From Icerya purchasi (Eukaryota > Arthropoda > Insecta > Hemiptera > Monophlebidae): a DNA stretch of 64,000 nt. The stretch covers positions 490,937,352-491,001,351 of the forward strand of contig CM077115.1 of NCBI GenBank assembly GCA_039619475.1. The letters run 5' to 3'. Shown piece by piece: positions 10,320 through 22,436 of this stretch (position 1 is its first letter; the number at the start of each line of letters is the position of its first letter). A program made the position numbers and the translations under genes. Below the pieces are notes generated by a model, which had not been told where the DNA came from, made no database searches, and saw only the letters and a program-made list of their open reading frames with translations.

Positions 10320-11087
10320 AATGGGCACATAATAGGAGGTTATGTATAAATATAAACAAATCGAAAGTATTACACATTCGGAACAATTATAAACATAAGA
10401 AACGCGACTCGCGAATTGTCCTTCGTAATAACGATTGCCTTCATGAGCTTCATGTAAATAACAACACCCATCTATGTTTCTGTCCACTGTTAGAGAACGT
10501 ACATGACATTAAATATCTAGGTATATGGTATATATTGATAAATCCTTAAACTGAAAAAAAAAAAGCATTCAAAGTTTAAACTCGAAAATAAGACGGACAA
10601 TTCCAGCTTTATATAAAATAAAGCAGATACTATCACATCGAACTTATACTATAATTCAATAATAATGTCTAGAATATTATACGGAATTCAAATATATCAT
10701 GTGAGGCTAAGAAAACGGAAATAAGTAAAATACAGAAGAGGTGTTTGAAATGATACTATCCCACTGGAAGGAAAACGACTTTGGATCAATTATGTATGGA
10801 AGGAAAACGATGAAATGTCCCCCAAGATGTATTCTATTATAGATTACTAGGATTTAATGTCAATAATATAAAATGACTGTCTAGTGAAAAAATCCGGTTA
10901 ACAAGAAACCAAAGTAATACATATTACATCTATCACCGCGGGGTAAATCTATGAATTGACAACACTGATGACTTAGTTTTAATTAATTTAAATAAGTGCA
11001 ATCCCTAATGATATACTAGAGGGGGAAAAAATTGGTGTGTGGAAAAAGGAGGTGCAAAAATGGTTGAGGGAATGGTGCAAAGACTGA
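10320..11087 (+). pseudogene. LINE-A reverse transcriptase, C-terminal part
   Basis: Continuation of RT after the second nested insertion: KWAHNRRLCININKSKVLHI, then DIKYLGIW near 10510, then MSRILYGIQIYH near 10665, and a tail ending in IPNDILEGEKIGVWKKEVQ...WLREW before a stop at 11085-11087. The order and the final Pro-Asn-Asp motif are those of CR1/L2-type ORF2 ends. Several in-frame stops occur between 10720 and 10990. No RNase H domain follows, which agrees with this clade. Confidence 0.8.
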
Positions 11088-11478
11088 AGATCAAGTCTCG
11101 TCCTTTATCTCGTTACTATTTGATGGTTCTTTTCTGTTTACGGTTTTGTCGGTGTTTGACACTTCGTTGTGTCCTTCCTGGATTTTAGGCTCTTACAGAT
11201 CATGTTTTATCTGGATTCTAAATTTTAAGCTGTCTGCATGTATCGGTGTACAGATGTGTATTACGTGGCATTGTTGTTTTATTGGCATACGTTTAATATG
11301 TATAATGCTAGGTTTATTATTATTGTTATTTATGAAATAAGTGAAGTCAGTTGTAATTTTTGTACTATATAAGCCTATTTTAATAAACGTTGATAAGAGT
11401 GTTGGACATTTACACAACGAGCATATTTGCCCTGTGAGAACCACAAGTTATTTTTTAAAACCAAAAAAAAAAAAAAAA
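11088..11478 (+). other. LINE-A 3' UTR and poly(A) tail
   Basis: Non-coding stretch from the ORF2 stop to the poly(A) at 11463-11478. The last 40 bp (TGCCCTGTG-GA-CC...TTATT-TTTAAAA) match the end of a second piece at about 55640-55688, which also finishes in poly(A). This suggests a shared 3' end needed for retrotransposition. Confidence 0.6.
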
Positions 11479-13385
11479 TATATATATAACTTTTTTCTCA
11501 TTCTTAATCGGTGGGCTAATAATTTCCTCGTTGACGAACCCATTAATAAATAAAATGAAAAGTTCACGTCGGTTTTCCGCGTGTTCTAGTTCATCTTGTG
11601 CCCTACAGCGTCGTGCACAATATTTTGGCAATTTTTCTTTTTTTTTTCTTTTTCTTTTTGCTTGGTCATCACTATAATCGGTAACAAAATGGATACTACT
11701 TCTGCAGCTTGATCTCTACACGACTAATAGAATATCTTTCGGGCACAAGTCGCGCAGGTGTACGTTGTAATTCCTAGCCGCATCTAGCACGAGAAATATT
11801 TTCCAAATTCCTCCTACCCTTTGACTATAATCTTCGTTTAACGTTTTTATCGCTTCTTCCTCTAAACCTCACAGTATGGCGATTTAATTTCGATTTCGTT
11901 TTTAGAACAACAACTTATTAACTTGATGTTAATAATAACGCGAAGTAGTAGTACATGCGCATCTTTCGACGTAAATAGAGTTCATTTATTTCTCGATAAT
12001 TACAATAAGCGACAGAATGTCGTTGTTTTTTCATCATTCAGGCGCGAAATGTAGGTCAGAGGTGATAATAAACTGAGTGCCGACGCTGCCGGAGGATTAA
12101 ACAGATGGAGAATTTTTATTGTTAATTCGTGAACGTAGAGCGTTCGGTGAACCGTTGAGCCCGGGGACGGAATTTGGGTTTTTATTGTTAGAATAAAAGT
12201 AAAAGGCAAAAAAAGCCGTGTGCCATCTCGTTAACGCGTGAATGGTCCTTTTCAAAAGTGCGAATCGTTCCACAGCGAGCAAACAATGGAGCCAAAAATG
12301 GATTTAATGTGTTGCCTTCGCTTATCCGTCTGACCAGTGGCTGTACAATAATTTCATTGCAAGCAAGCAACTTTGATGACGCAGCGTATAATCTGCACAC
12401 TGCTATCGTCTTCGCCAGTCGTTGCTGTGGTCGCGGGTTTCATTAAATGAAAAGAAATTTCATTCCGTGAAATTATACAACGTTGGAATGATAATTATAC
12501 TCGTCTCTGTTACCGAAATGATCGATATATTATAACGCTCGGCCCACTCATTCAGCTAGTTCGTTCTGAATTCTCGGAAAAAAAAAAAGAAAATTTTAAT
12601 AATAGGTTTAGAGCACGTTATTCACTCTTCCAGTTTAATATTTGTCTTAAGCACGAACAAAGTTCTTTTTTGAGATTTGTTACGTTATAAAAAGTACGAT
12701 GATATCCTGGCCTCTGGTTTTCTCCGATGTAAATTTGATTTAGATGCACTCTTTGTAGTGTACTGAAAAAAAACGTATCGTAGAAAACTAACCGAGTTTT
12801 GTCGAGAAAAAATCCAAGCGTCGAAATAATTATTATTGTTAATAATAGTAATAGCGATAATAATGATAATAATTGCGTGGAATGTTACTGATAGCAGTGA
12901 ATGGACGATGTAGAAATCAATTTGATAGCTCCCGTTTCTTACTAACACAAATGATAACGTTTAGCGGATGATACCTGAAAATCACCGCAGGTAATTCGTT
13001 AAAAGGTCTGAGTAAAAACCCTCGCTCGCTATCGTCTAAACGATCCACGCCTAAAAGATCCCGCCTAGGAGAGCTGATCTCACTAGCTAACGTCGTGAAA
13101 GGACTAGTTGAGACCCAACAAGTAGGCTTTGTGAAATGGTGAAACCCCATACCGTTACATGCGACTAAATTGCACAAACGAATCATACAGCTAGGCTGGA
13201 TAAAGTTACAAAGCGGATACATTGGTTGCTACGTAGAAGGTAGAATATTCCAATAGCGGAAAAACTATTGGAGCATCGGGTAGATAATAGAAAATAATGA
13301 AGTAAAAACATTACGGGATTGTTTTAGGCTCAAACTGTTAAAGATTTAATGTTTTTGATGATATTAATAGAAAAGCAAGTGTGGA
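11479..13385. other. No gene recognised
   Basis: Mixed AT-rich sequence with pyrimidine runs near 11640, an A-rich run near 12580 and AT-rich short repeats at 12825-12870. A reading frame on the minus strand at 12917-13222 is open but has no recognisable domain. Some of 12950-13385 may be upstream sequence of the LINE end at 13390. Confidence 0.45.
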
Positions 13386-13389
13386 TAAC

Positions 13390-13730
13390 AAATGTGTGGC
13401 AACACCGGGAGATGGAAAAGGGTTAACAGAAAAAGGAATAGGAGAAGATACTTAAGCAACGAACTTTAGACGATACGAACATCATTAAGATAGTCATACG
13501 GGCTGCTCTTAAAACAATATCAAGAAAATTCAAAATTCCAAAAATGTATAAGATTCTTAAAACTGCCGGAATGAACACACATTGCTACAGCTACGCAGAA
13601 ATCGGCATTGTTGGAAGCAGCATAACTATATTACGATTCCATTTGGTCGATATACTTACTGGTTGAAACGTGTATTACCGGGCGGGCTGAGATTAAGATA
13701 TAGGCTAATAATAAAAATAATAATGATAAT
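13390..13730 (+). pseudogene. LINE ORF C-terminal fragment and simple-repeat tail
   Basis: Plus-strand readings give NIIKIVIRAALKTISRKFK and then, in another frame, THIATATQKSALLEAA. They resemble the end of a group of invertebrate LINE ORFs that carry VIPVVIGALGTISK and, later, QKTALLGTAHILR. The piece continues to GLRLRYRLII and ends in an (AAT/GAT)n simple repeat near 13705-13730, as LINEs of this type do. Several stops interrupt it. The family is recalled from general pattern and was not searched. Confidence 0.4.
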
Positions 13731-14469
13731 GTAGAATGCGTAATATATTGGAGTGCCATCATTCCAACTAGCCTCTTTACGTTAACATCTAGCTAACCTG
13801 CTCGTCGTGACCCCTGTACGCTTTGACTAGAGTGAACGTATCCTAGTCGTAGCGCCTAGGAATTGCCATAAACGAGGAAGGTGGAAATGGGATTACAACC
13901 CCCATTTTGCCAAAGCCCAAATTCAAGCTACAACCTACAGCAGTCAGCAATACATTAAATAAATATAAAATAACTTATACATAAAAGGCAGGGTAATAAA
14001 CAAAGAAAATGATGAAATAAAGTACATAATACCAACTCCAGAGAACTTGCAATTTTAGTTTTAATCCTGGAACCGGTGTTAACCGCTTCCGCTCAAAAAA
14101 AATATATTAACAGCAAACTTTGGTTTATAAAACATGATGGAAAGTCAGTCAAAGGGAACTAATACTCCAGGTGGTAATCTAAAAAGAGAATCCACCACTG
14201 ATGGAAACATCAATGCATTCAAGCGTATCATTTCTGGAGAGCTTTTAAAGCACCATGTAGAAAGCAACTGAAAGAACTCGATGGCTTTAATAAAATCAAA
14301 AGGAAGAGAACAGAATGGACAGATGATCGGTAGAAAAAGCACAGTGAAATAATGAAGAAATACTGGGAAGAACGAAAAAGGAAAAGTTTACTGTTTTCAC
14401 GCGGTCCATAGGTGGTCAAATTCGAAGAGAAGAATAACGATAATAATGTACAATATATATTATACTTAC
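13731..14469. other. Probable intron sequence, no gene recognised
   Basis: Lies immediately 3' (minus-strand sense) of the GABA-B receptor exon. The minus-strand frames here are chance or shadow frames. No second exon of the receptor could be identified by eye. Confidence 0.5.
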
Positions 14470-14647
14470 AATGCCGGAAACTGTTATAACTTTCGTGGAT
14501 GCTAACGGTAGATAATCGGTAAGAATGCATCCTTCCAGCGCTTCGATTAACTCCATTTCCGAACAAGGTGCTGATTTATCCCGCCACCATCTGTTACTGT
14601 AGGTACCCATGATCAACCACTGATACTTTCTGCCTACCATGCCGATT
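14470..14647 (-). CDS. Metabotropic GABA-B receptor exon (extracellular ligand-binding domain)
   Basis: Internal exon of a class C G-protein-coupled receptor for GABA at the plasma membrane. It is 178 bp long, opens after an acceptor (TTTTCTATATAG on the minus strand) and closes at a consensus donor GTAAGT. The reading frame fills it exactly: one base completes a split codon, then 59 codons follow with no stop. Visible blocks are GRKYQWLIMGTYSNRWW, EALEGCILTD and a final VITVSGI. Together they form the region of the Venus-flytrap domain that in GABA-B receptors reads YGxxYQW...WW...ALEG...LLPLST...TxSG. I recognise it from the family pattern; subunit 2 or 3 fits better than subunit 1, whose equivalent region reads VWFxIGWY. 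Neighbouring exons were not found, so introns are long and transposon-filled. It is the only host coding sequence I can support here. Confidence 0.8.
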
Positions 14648-16925
14648 CTATATAGAAAACAGTTTTTGTTTTTTCCTATTTTTGTAACTACAATTTACAA
14701 TATATATATATATATATATACGAGAATTAACACGAGACAACTTCAGCCTTACAGTATATTAATACGAACAGTTATTAAATTAATCGTCGGCGAATTTTAA
14801 GACTTTTCTTATACGAATTGTGCGTTACGTGTTGTATTTAAAGTGAGAGAAACTCGTATGACTCTGAAGTAAAACTCACTTCGGCAGGCCCGGTATTTTG
14901 TTTTCCGTTTTATTTAAATACCTTCGGATGGTTTAAAATTAGAAATAATGCGCCGCGTTTGCTTAGTCCGGGGACGTTTATTACGAGTTAATTTTATCTA
15001 TTTATGAAATAAACAGTTGATATTAAACCAGTTTTATGTTCAGCATCGGTTACAAACCAAAAAAAAAAAAAAAAAAAACGGAAAAAAGATTAACTCTGGG
15101 CAAAAGAAATTCACGTACACTTTGCGTATCATTGTCGAAAACTATAGAGATATTGCGCGAAGCCGGTTAAAAGATTTCGGAAAAGAGCCAGAGGACCGGA
15201 CATACTAAAATTAAAAATGCCGCGCAAGCGATACATGTTTCGACGAACGTGGACTAGTAATTTTACTGGAAGAAAATAAACGCGTTCGAATTGTAAGAAT
15301 CCTCGGTGAACAGACTACCGCGCAAACAGATGCAAGATTGTATGGGATTCGAGGAAATTACGGTATTTCACGAAGAGATGATGTAGCGGGCAAGATAAAA
15401 TTATTTAACGGGTAACAGAAAAAATGGACGACCTCATTAATCGGTTATATCCGTCGAAATCGGTCACATGCGCAGAAGGAATTGATTTACAAATGCATCA
15501 CGAGGCTTCAAGTGCGTAGCAAGTTCCACGGATGTCTGATGTAAACTTCTGTGACCGATTACTTTTCCTCCGGGAGTGCCGATGGACTGTGCTTTGTATC
15601 TCGTCGTGTCTCCTACCGTTTAAACTCGCTCATTTAATAGTTTTTCAACAACTGGTCCGGTGAAATTCTTAGACTTCTGCCCTCGTTTGTTTTTTTCATT
15701 TTTCAAGACTTTTTCCGCACCTACCTTCTCGAGCAACTTACGCGTTTAAATGGTTTTTGTCTATGTCGTCATCGTGCCAGGCAGGCTCCAAACGGCGACG
15801 GTGAAAGCGGATCGACGTTACACTGCGGCAGTGGCGCGGGTTCAAAGAATGAAAATTGTCCGGTCTAGCAGCTGATTTGGTAATAACATTCAGGAAATTC
15901 CGCACTACGGCCTTAGTCGAGTCAAAATCGGTAATGCGAGTATCTCATTTGCTTTGTCTACAACCGCAAACCACACCGTCTAGACTCTAGCTGAAATTCC
16001 TATTGCACTTATTACAGGGTAAATATTAGCGCTATTGCAGCAGGTACGATGTAGCAGCCGAAATTTCGTTTTGCACATAACCCTTATTTTCTTACTCGAC
16101 AAAAAGAAAAACGTCGCTACCTTCTAACTCGTGATTTCATCGCCTGAGAATTATTCGTGTACTAAATTTCAGTCTGTACGATCCATCCAATGTATGTATT
16201 ATTAATTCGGATTTATTGACTTCTTTCTCTAACAGGATGCGTATCCCGCAAGTCAATGATGAATATGATTATAATCCGATCCAATTCTTCTAATACGTAC
16301 GAACTAGTCTAGTTACAATAACCATAAATTTACAGATAATCGAACGGACTGGTGCGTTGCTTTATGAAATCGACGTACGAGGCATTAGCATCCCTGAACC
16401 AATCTCCGATTTCTATACAGAAATTTCGTTCGATGGGAAATTTTACCGGCTTTCTTGTATTGAAACATATTTAAATACCGAAAATTCTCTTTTTCACCTT
16501 CAAAATATTGCTGCAAATAAAACTTGCGCCACTAAATAATTCTACAAATGGCTCGCTAGGAAATATCAAATCTGGTCGTGCGTCCAGGGTATATGCAGTT
16601 TGTAGTCTTCCATACCGTCCCCTCTATCGTTGTGGGACTGTCTGGTAGGTGCTTCTTCTTCTTCTTCTCTATTTTCCTTTTATAAAAGGGGGGTTGCGTC
16701 TTTGTTTCTTTCCCGATAGTTTAAAACGGTCGAAGGTTACACGTTCAAGTAGAAAGGTTTGGCCGCTTAGAAACTGAACCTAAGATAACAGTCAGTCGGC
16801 AGTGATCATCGAAAGTAAACGAAAAAAATAAATAACGAATCAAAAGGAAATTTCGGTTTTACCTCAATATTATCATTATTAGAAGCTATAAAAAACTAAT
16901 TAAAACCGGTAAATCATGTCATGTG
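14648..16925. other. Probable intron sequence, no gene recognised
   Basis: Upstream (minus-strand sense) of the receptor exon. It contains a (TA)n run at about 14700-14720, a poly(A) run at 15060-15078 and a TTC repeat near 16654. No further receptor exon or repeat family was identified. Confidence 0.5.
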
Positions 16926-16929
16926 TAAT

Positions 16930-17665
16930 ATTCGTTCATTTTGTTGTGCCATATCTTCAATAGATGCTGGTGGATTATCTTCTGACCTGTTTGCTTAGTG
17001 TCCGCAGTAAGGTTTCTGTGCTGAGCCTCGTTCATTCCATTAAGTTTTCAAACCAGTTTTTTTTTTCTACCTCTTCCCCTTTTTCCTGTGACATTTCCTT
17101 CGATGATCGCTTGAAGTAGCTCGTACCTTTCATTTCTCAGGACATGGCCGAGTTAAGCTATTTTCCGTTTCTTTATAATAGTTACCAGTTCTTTATTTAA
17201 TTGCTGCATAATCTTTGTATTCGATACCTTATCCGTCCATGGTAACCTTAACATCGTTCGGTATAGCCTCACATCTCGAAGGCATCCAGTTTGCCTAGCA
17301 TCGATTTTTTGAATTGTCCAGGCTTCCGCTCCATATAATATAGTATGGACCATACCATAAAAATTTAACTAGCCTCCATTTTGTTTTCCATTTAAGTGTT
17401 TTATTGATAAATACTCCTGTCATTTTCAAGAATATGGACCATGTATATTCAATTCTGGTTCTTATTTCGTAATCGGAATCCCATACACAACTAATATCAC
17501 AGCCTAAGTATTTAAATGTACTAGTTTGTTGTATGATTTTATTAATAATTTTTATTGATACTTTTTGGGCTTCCGGTTCTTTACTAACTACCGTGACTTT
17601 AGTTTTATTACGATTTATATGCCCATTTTGGTTGATTCCGCATTGTTCCCCGTATATTGTAGTTC
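16930..17665 (-). pseudogene. LINE-B reverse transcriptase C-terminus, copy 1
   Basis: Minus-strand frames carry NRNKTKVTVVSKEPEAQKV, TFKYLGCDIS near 17500, ILYGAEAWT near 17330, RTMLRLPWTDKVSN near 17250 and, past a stop, LGHVLRNERYELLQAIIEG near 17120. This is the order in a widespread class of LINE RTs (KTKVM, FxYLGC, LYGCETW, RRMLRISWTDRVxN, LGHVLRNERYELL). The piece is 5'-truncated and has two or more frame breaks. It is fused at about 17665 to LINE-A copy 2 on the same strand. A related C-terminus is at 30430-30775. Clade assignment (RTE- or L2-related) is uncertain. Confidence 0.78.
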
Positions 17666-18745
17666 CTTCTTGTCCGCAATCAGCACTCCAAATTGATATT
17701 TCATATAAGATTCGTGACAAGACTAAAGCGTTAAAGTATACATGAAGACCATCTCATATGGTATTGATTGAGCTAATCTCTATAATGCCGGAATCGCTTT
17801 TGTTAGATAAATTTGTAATGTGCTTGTCCCAAGATAATGTCCTGTCAAAAGTTAATCCGAGGTATTTAATCTCATCTGCCGTTTCCAGCGGAGTACAACC
17901 ACAATTCAAGGTAGGAGTCAAACAGTTGTGTAAGTAACTGTTACTATGCATTATAATATAGGGTTTGTGTGTTCTATATCTGCTGGATATATATAAAACC
18001 TTTGATTTTTTTATATTAATCGTTAAGTGTTTATCATGTGCCCACCTATTCACAGTATCAAAATCCTCTTGCAACAGTTTTTCGGCCACATGAATGTCAT
18101 GGTGCTCAATTATGAGTGCTACATCATTTGTATAGGCGTATACAGTCGAATGTTTAACGTATTTATGCAAGGAGTCGGTGTAAATCAGAAACAACAACGG
18201 AGCTAATATAGTTCCTCGCCCTACACCTCTTAATGCAGTTTCCTCTCTAGTTAGAGTTCTTCATCGATTTTCACAACTCTCGCTCTATTACGTAACATTC
18301 AAACCACTTATTTTGTTTGCCTATAATAATATATCTTCTATATCTCGCAACGGTATTTGATGATTCACCACCGCATCCAATGCTTTACTGATGTCTATAA
18401 AAATTACGAGAAACTGTTTCCTAATTATCAGTCCTTTATTGATTCTGCTTGTTACTTAGCAAGGAGACTGTTGATTTCCCTTCTCTAAAGACAAATTGGT
18501 TATTGCGTAGTAGATTATTTCGCTCCAGATAATTTCTTAAGCGAGACGCATTGTTCCGCAATTTATGCCAACACTGAAATAATCGTAATTGGTCGATAAT
18601 TTTCGCATGCTCTCACTTCACCACTTTTTTATATACAGGTATGCTAATTGTTCCTTCGAGAACTAACATGATTCGTGTCCATTCGCGAATTCTAATGCTA
18701 TCGTTTCTTCATTAAACGACTCTCTATTTCCCTTTTTACATCTCA
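17666..18745 (-). pseudogene. LINE-A copy 2, reverse transcriptase
   Basis: Minus-strand RT of the same family as 6755-11478. Starting near 18740 it shows a broken N-terminal part, FIDISKAL-DAVVNHQIPL near 18400, ILAPLLFLIYTDSLHKYV near 18180, YTNDVALIIEHH near 18130 (the catalytic FADD/YADD box is changed to YTND), NRWAHDKHLTINIKKSKV near 18030, and EIKYLGLTFDRTLSWDKHI near 17870. About 70 codons are missing before LSRILYEISIWSADCG near 17700. The lost catalytic Asp and many stops show it is inactive. Sequence after the ADCG block belongs to LINE-B. Confidence 0.82.
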
Positions 18746-21700
18746 TTTTACCTGTTCCTTTTTGCAATGACCATTCTTTCCTTAAATAGTTTCTATTCTC
18801 TTTTCCATATACCGGCGTGTCTTAATTATTTTTTTTTTTTTTTATTCTCCTATAATTTTAAAACCAAATTTTCTCATCCCCTTAATTTTCCCACTGCTCT
18901 CTTAATAACGAATTTTATTCCACATTCATTGTTTCTTTCATCATCGATGGTGCCGCGAGCCTTAGAATTCTGTCCGTACTGTCCTGTCTTCTTTCCTTTG
19001 TTCGCACTATTTATCTTTTACCGGTAGCATAATCAGTAGATTCCTGTTAACTTCCTAACTCAAACGTGTTCTTAAATTACTTATACTTTTAGACTTCGTA
19101 CAATAAGAGAGAAGAAAAAATACTGAAGCTCGAATGGGGAAGAAGTAAGTTGCTGGCACCTTCGCCTCTAGTAAACGACGGATAACTGCCAAAATATTTG
19201 GTGAAAGGTTTGATAAGAGCCGAATAACTCGAGCTAGGCAGACGGACTTGGTGCAATTTTAACACCGGGATAAGCCAAAGTCCCTCCAAGTACATATGTC
19301 TCGCTTAAAAGCTGCGCAGCGAAAAACACAATTATACAACTTACGCGGGCGCGCGTGCGAAAATATTCGCTAATTCGGAAATTGCATGAAATGTCAGTTG
19401 GCTAGAAAAATATAGAACTGTAAGATTACGCGCGGTCTATGCATTAAGTAAAGACCAATAAGAAGGCGGAGAGTGACGAATGTTGGCGTGAGGGGGGAAG
19501 TTTGGTGAAAAGTGGGAAGATGTAACGGCGGGAAGAAAGAAATGTCCGAGACAGAAAGAAGCATCTACCAGCGATAAGAGGAAATACTCTTTTGCTTTTT
19601 TATATACACGCCGAGGGGTGACTCTTGGTTCATTTCGTTTCAATTCATTTTGGCAGGTTAAACTTTCTCCCTCTTCTTACCTGCGTTAATTTTTGTGTAT
19701 TTTTGATGTCGTTCATTCTTTTCGCACTAATCGTTTCACAGAAATTCGGAATAACTTCTTTCCCAATTTTACCAGATCTCATCGTTTCCTAGTGTTTTGT
19801 CAGTTTAATTTTTTGTAATTTTGTTTGTGCACCTATTCGGATTCACATATTATAGAGGGTTTTCGGTAACTTTTAAATCTCGACGCTGCTGAACTTTGCG
19901 AACAATCCTTGACCCTCTCTGTTAACGGTGGTGCTCGTAACACTTGTTAAGATTTTTCCGAAGTTACGCGCTCCTTACGTTATTCGTCACAATGAAATAT
20001 GCACGGGGGGCTATTTGTGCTACACATTCACTAGTCTGGTTTACGCCATAGAAATGGAAGTGGAGCTTTGCAAGTGCCGGTACGAAAACGAAGAAGCCGA
20101 AAATCGAGCAGAAGGATAAGCGAGAAGTGTGGTAAGCGGTGTTAATGAAAGCGGCGAGTTAGCGAGTTAAGGAAAGACATGTGTCGAGAGGAAAGGAATG
20201 GAAGAAGAGCGAAATTACGTAGCCGCGGTAGGGAAACCAGTCAGGGCGATTGTCGTCAGCCTGCGCGGAGAAGTAATTGAAAAAAAAAAGAGGAGAAGAA
20301 GTAGTTAATGTAAAGAACAAAGTTATCGTTTGAAAACAATATTAGAAAGAAAGGAAGTTGAAGTAAGCGAACCGTCTCGAAATGCTCGGGGCACGTCGGA
20401 AAATTTAGATTGCACACCGTCAGGGGAAGTGGTGAAATTTCTTCCAAGACAGCCGTGGTAGCCGCAGTGATAATGATGCTGTACCAGTTATAAATAGACT
20501 TGCAGATTAGATGCCGCGCTCGGCACATACAGGTTCACGTCAGAACGCGAACAAGACGAACTGTACAGCTTCCGTCAGACAAAGAAGTGCCGGCACTTGT
20601 ACCACAGTTTAGACGAGCGACTATTCCTCAGTACCGCCACGGCTTTTTCTCTGCAAGGGCAGCCTTTCGGAAAGCTCTGTTACTTTCGACAACAATAAAT
20701 TGTTTCTTTTCCATTTCAGACCGTTTATTTTATTTTCACTTTGTACGCTTATTCGTTATTATTCTTCGTTATTACTGCTACTACTACCATAGCCGTTGCT
20801 GTTGTTTTCTTCTTTTGATATTTATTAACTACATTTTTTTGTTTCCATTCCCTTTGTTCCTCCCCTCCGGCTCGTCCGTTCCGTCGGAAAATAATCCTCT
20901 TTTTTCTTTTCTATATAGAAAAAAGACGGCAGTATACGAAAAGCCTTTAGGCCTTCTGACGACAGCGGCAACGAACAGAACGACGGGGCAATGCTAAATG
21001 CAAATTTTACCCTCCTTACCGCTATATTATTCCGTTTATCTAGAGCGGAAAATTACACTGGTCTAGTATTCGTTTTTAACAAATAAAGCAAGTCGACTGG
21101 GTCCGTTCGCGCGGTTCTTGATGAAAAAACCGCAAATATTTCACACGATTTGTTTCCCCGTTAATAATTTTGTTATTTATTTTCTCAAACCACCAAAAAA
21201 AAACCAAAAAAAAAACAACAAAAAACAAAAAAAACATTCTCGCAGCGGTGTTTAAAAGTTTTAAACGAATTTCCTAATAAGCGACGCATTCTCATCCTCT
21301 CGAAAACGGTATCCTCTCATTGCACCGGGGTTTGATAAGCCGGGGATATCTTCGAATGCTCTAATTTTTCGAGTCCTCCCTTCGCCACTCTTAGCTCTTC
21401 AATCGCACTGTGATGCTTAGATTTCCGTTTTTCCGTCTCGCACCGAGTTAGTAATCTGTAGAGTTCTGGATTGGGCTGATTCTTTTAGCGTATCCAGTAA
21501 AAAAAATTAAACATTCTATTGTTTTATGTTAAAAAGGTTTCTAGTCGGATCGGTGTAATCAATCTAATCAGCCAGTCAATATGTGTATTTTTGCTTTCGG
21601 TATATTCCGTTGAATTTCGGTGATACGTTAACACATCTGACCAAGTATCATAAGCGGTAGACTTGCATACTTAAGTGGATACTATGTTTCGTTTAATTTT

Positions 21701-22436
21701 CCGGCGACTACTTAATTCATTAATTGATTATTATTTTTGCCACATTATTGCTCGATTTTTCATCAAGACCGTTTAAACTATCCTGAACAAACATTAAGTG
21801 TTACCGAGTTACATTCAGCTCTGATTGGATCTTCCATCAAATGTGTTTTTCTGATAAACTACCTCGAACGAGCATTACGGCGCCCAACCTCTTCCATCTG
21901 ATAAAAGCTACTCTCGTTGTTTTATCTATAGAAATTTTCTTCTTTCTCTTCATAGCATCGAACAAATTTAACTCTGTTTTTCTTTACGTGATGGTGGCTT
22001 TCCCCTTGCAAGATGGTACACAGCCACCGTTTGCTCAGTACTTTCCGGAACAATCGTTATTCGTAAGGTGCGTTGAATTTTTTTTCACATTTCTGTGTAC
22101 TTCAATTTTAAATTGTGTCCCTCAATTCCTTGACGTTGTATTGAACAATTTTTTATTAAAAAATGTAAATTTGTATTTTTTTTTTTTTTTTTTTTGTTAA
22201 CCTATTATTATGAACACCCCTTAATGCAGTCCGAGTAATAATAACTATTTGATATTTTCTGCGCGCGCTAGTGGCATATTCCACTTGAACGAAATACCGC
22301 ATTAATTCTCTACATAGCTGACCTCGATCTACTTATATAAATTATCGTTCATATTGGTTTTTCTTTTGGTCTGGCAATACGCCTTTTAACCACTATCCCA
22401 TTGATGTTGATGCCGACCAATGGAGCAATGTTTAAA
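18746..22436. other. No gene recognised
   Basis: A long stretch with pyrimidine-rich tracts near 18770-19020 and 20700-20930 and A/C-rich runs near 21193-21235. Open frames up to 165 codons occur but show no domain, signal peptide or splice context I can defend; the longest (20500-20997) is rich in Phe/Leu/Tyr from T runs. No exon of the receptor gene was found. Confidence 0.45.

Larger units (their letters stand above)
6755..11478 (+). mobile_element. LINE-A copy 1 (CR1/L2-like non-LTR retrotransposon) with two nested insertions
   Basis: A 5'-truncated LINE runs from its endonuclease domain near 6755 to a poly(A) tail at 11463-11478. Its coding sequence is split by a Jockey element at 7565-8887 and by an I-like 3' end at 10105-10307, each with a perfect target duplication. 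Without the insertions about 3.2 kb remain: endonuclease, linker, RT, C-terminal domain and a 3' UTR of about 390 bp after a stop at 11085-11087. Many stops and frameshifts show it is old. A second copy of the same family is at 17666-18745 on the minus strand. The family name is inferred from the RT and endonuclease style and was not searched. Confidence 0.85.

Noticed and set aside
12917..13222. 101-codon minus-strand frame
   Set aside because: No recognised domain and no splice support.
20500..20997. 165-codon plus-strand open frame
   Set aside because: The second half is T-run-derived Phe/Leu/Tyr; no domain, no splice context.
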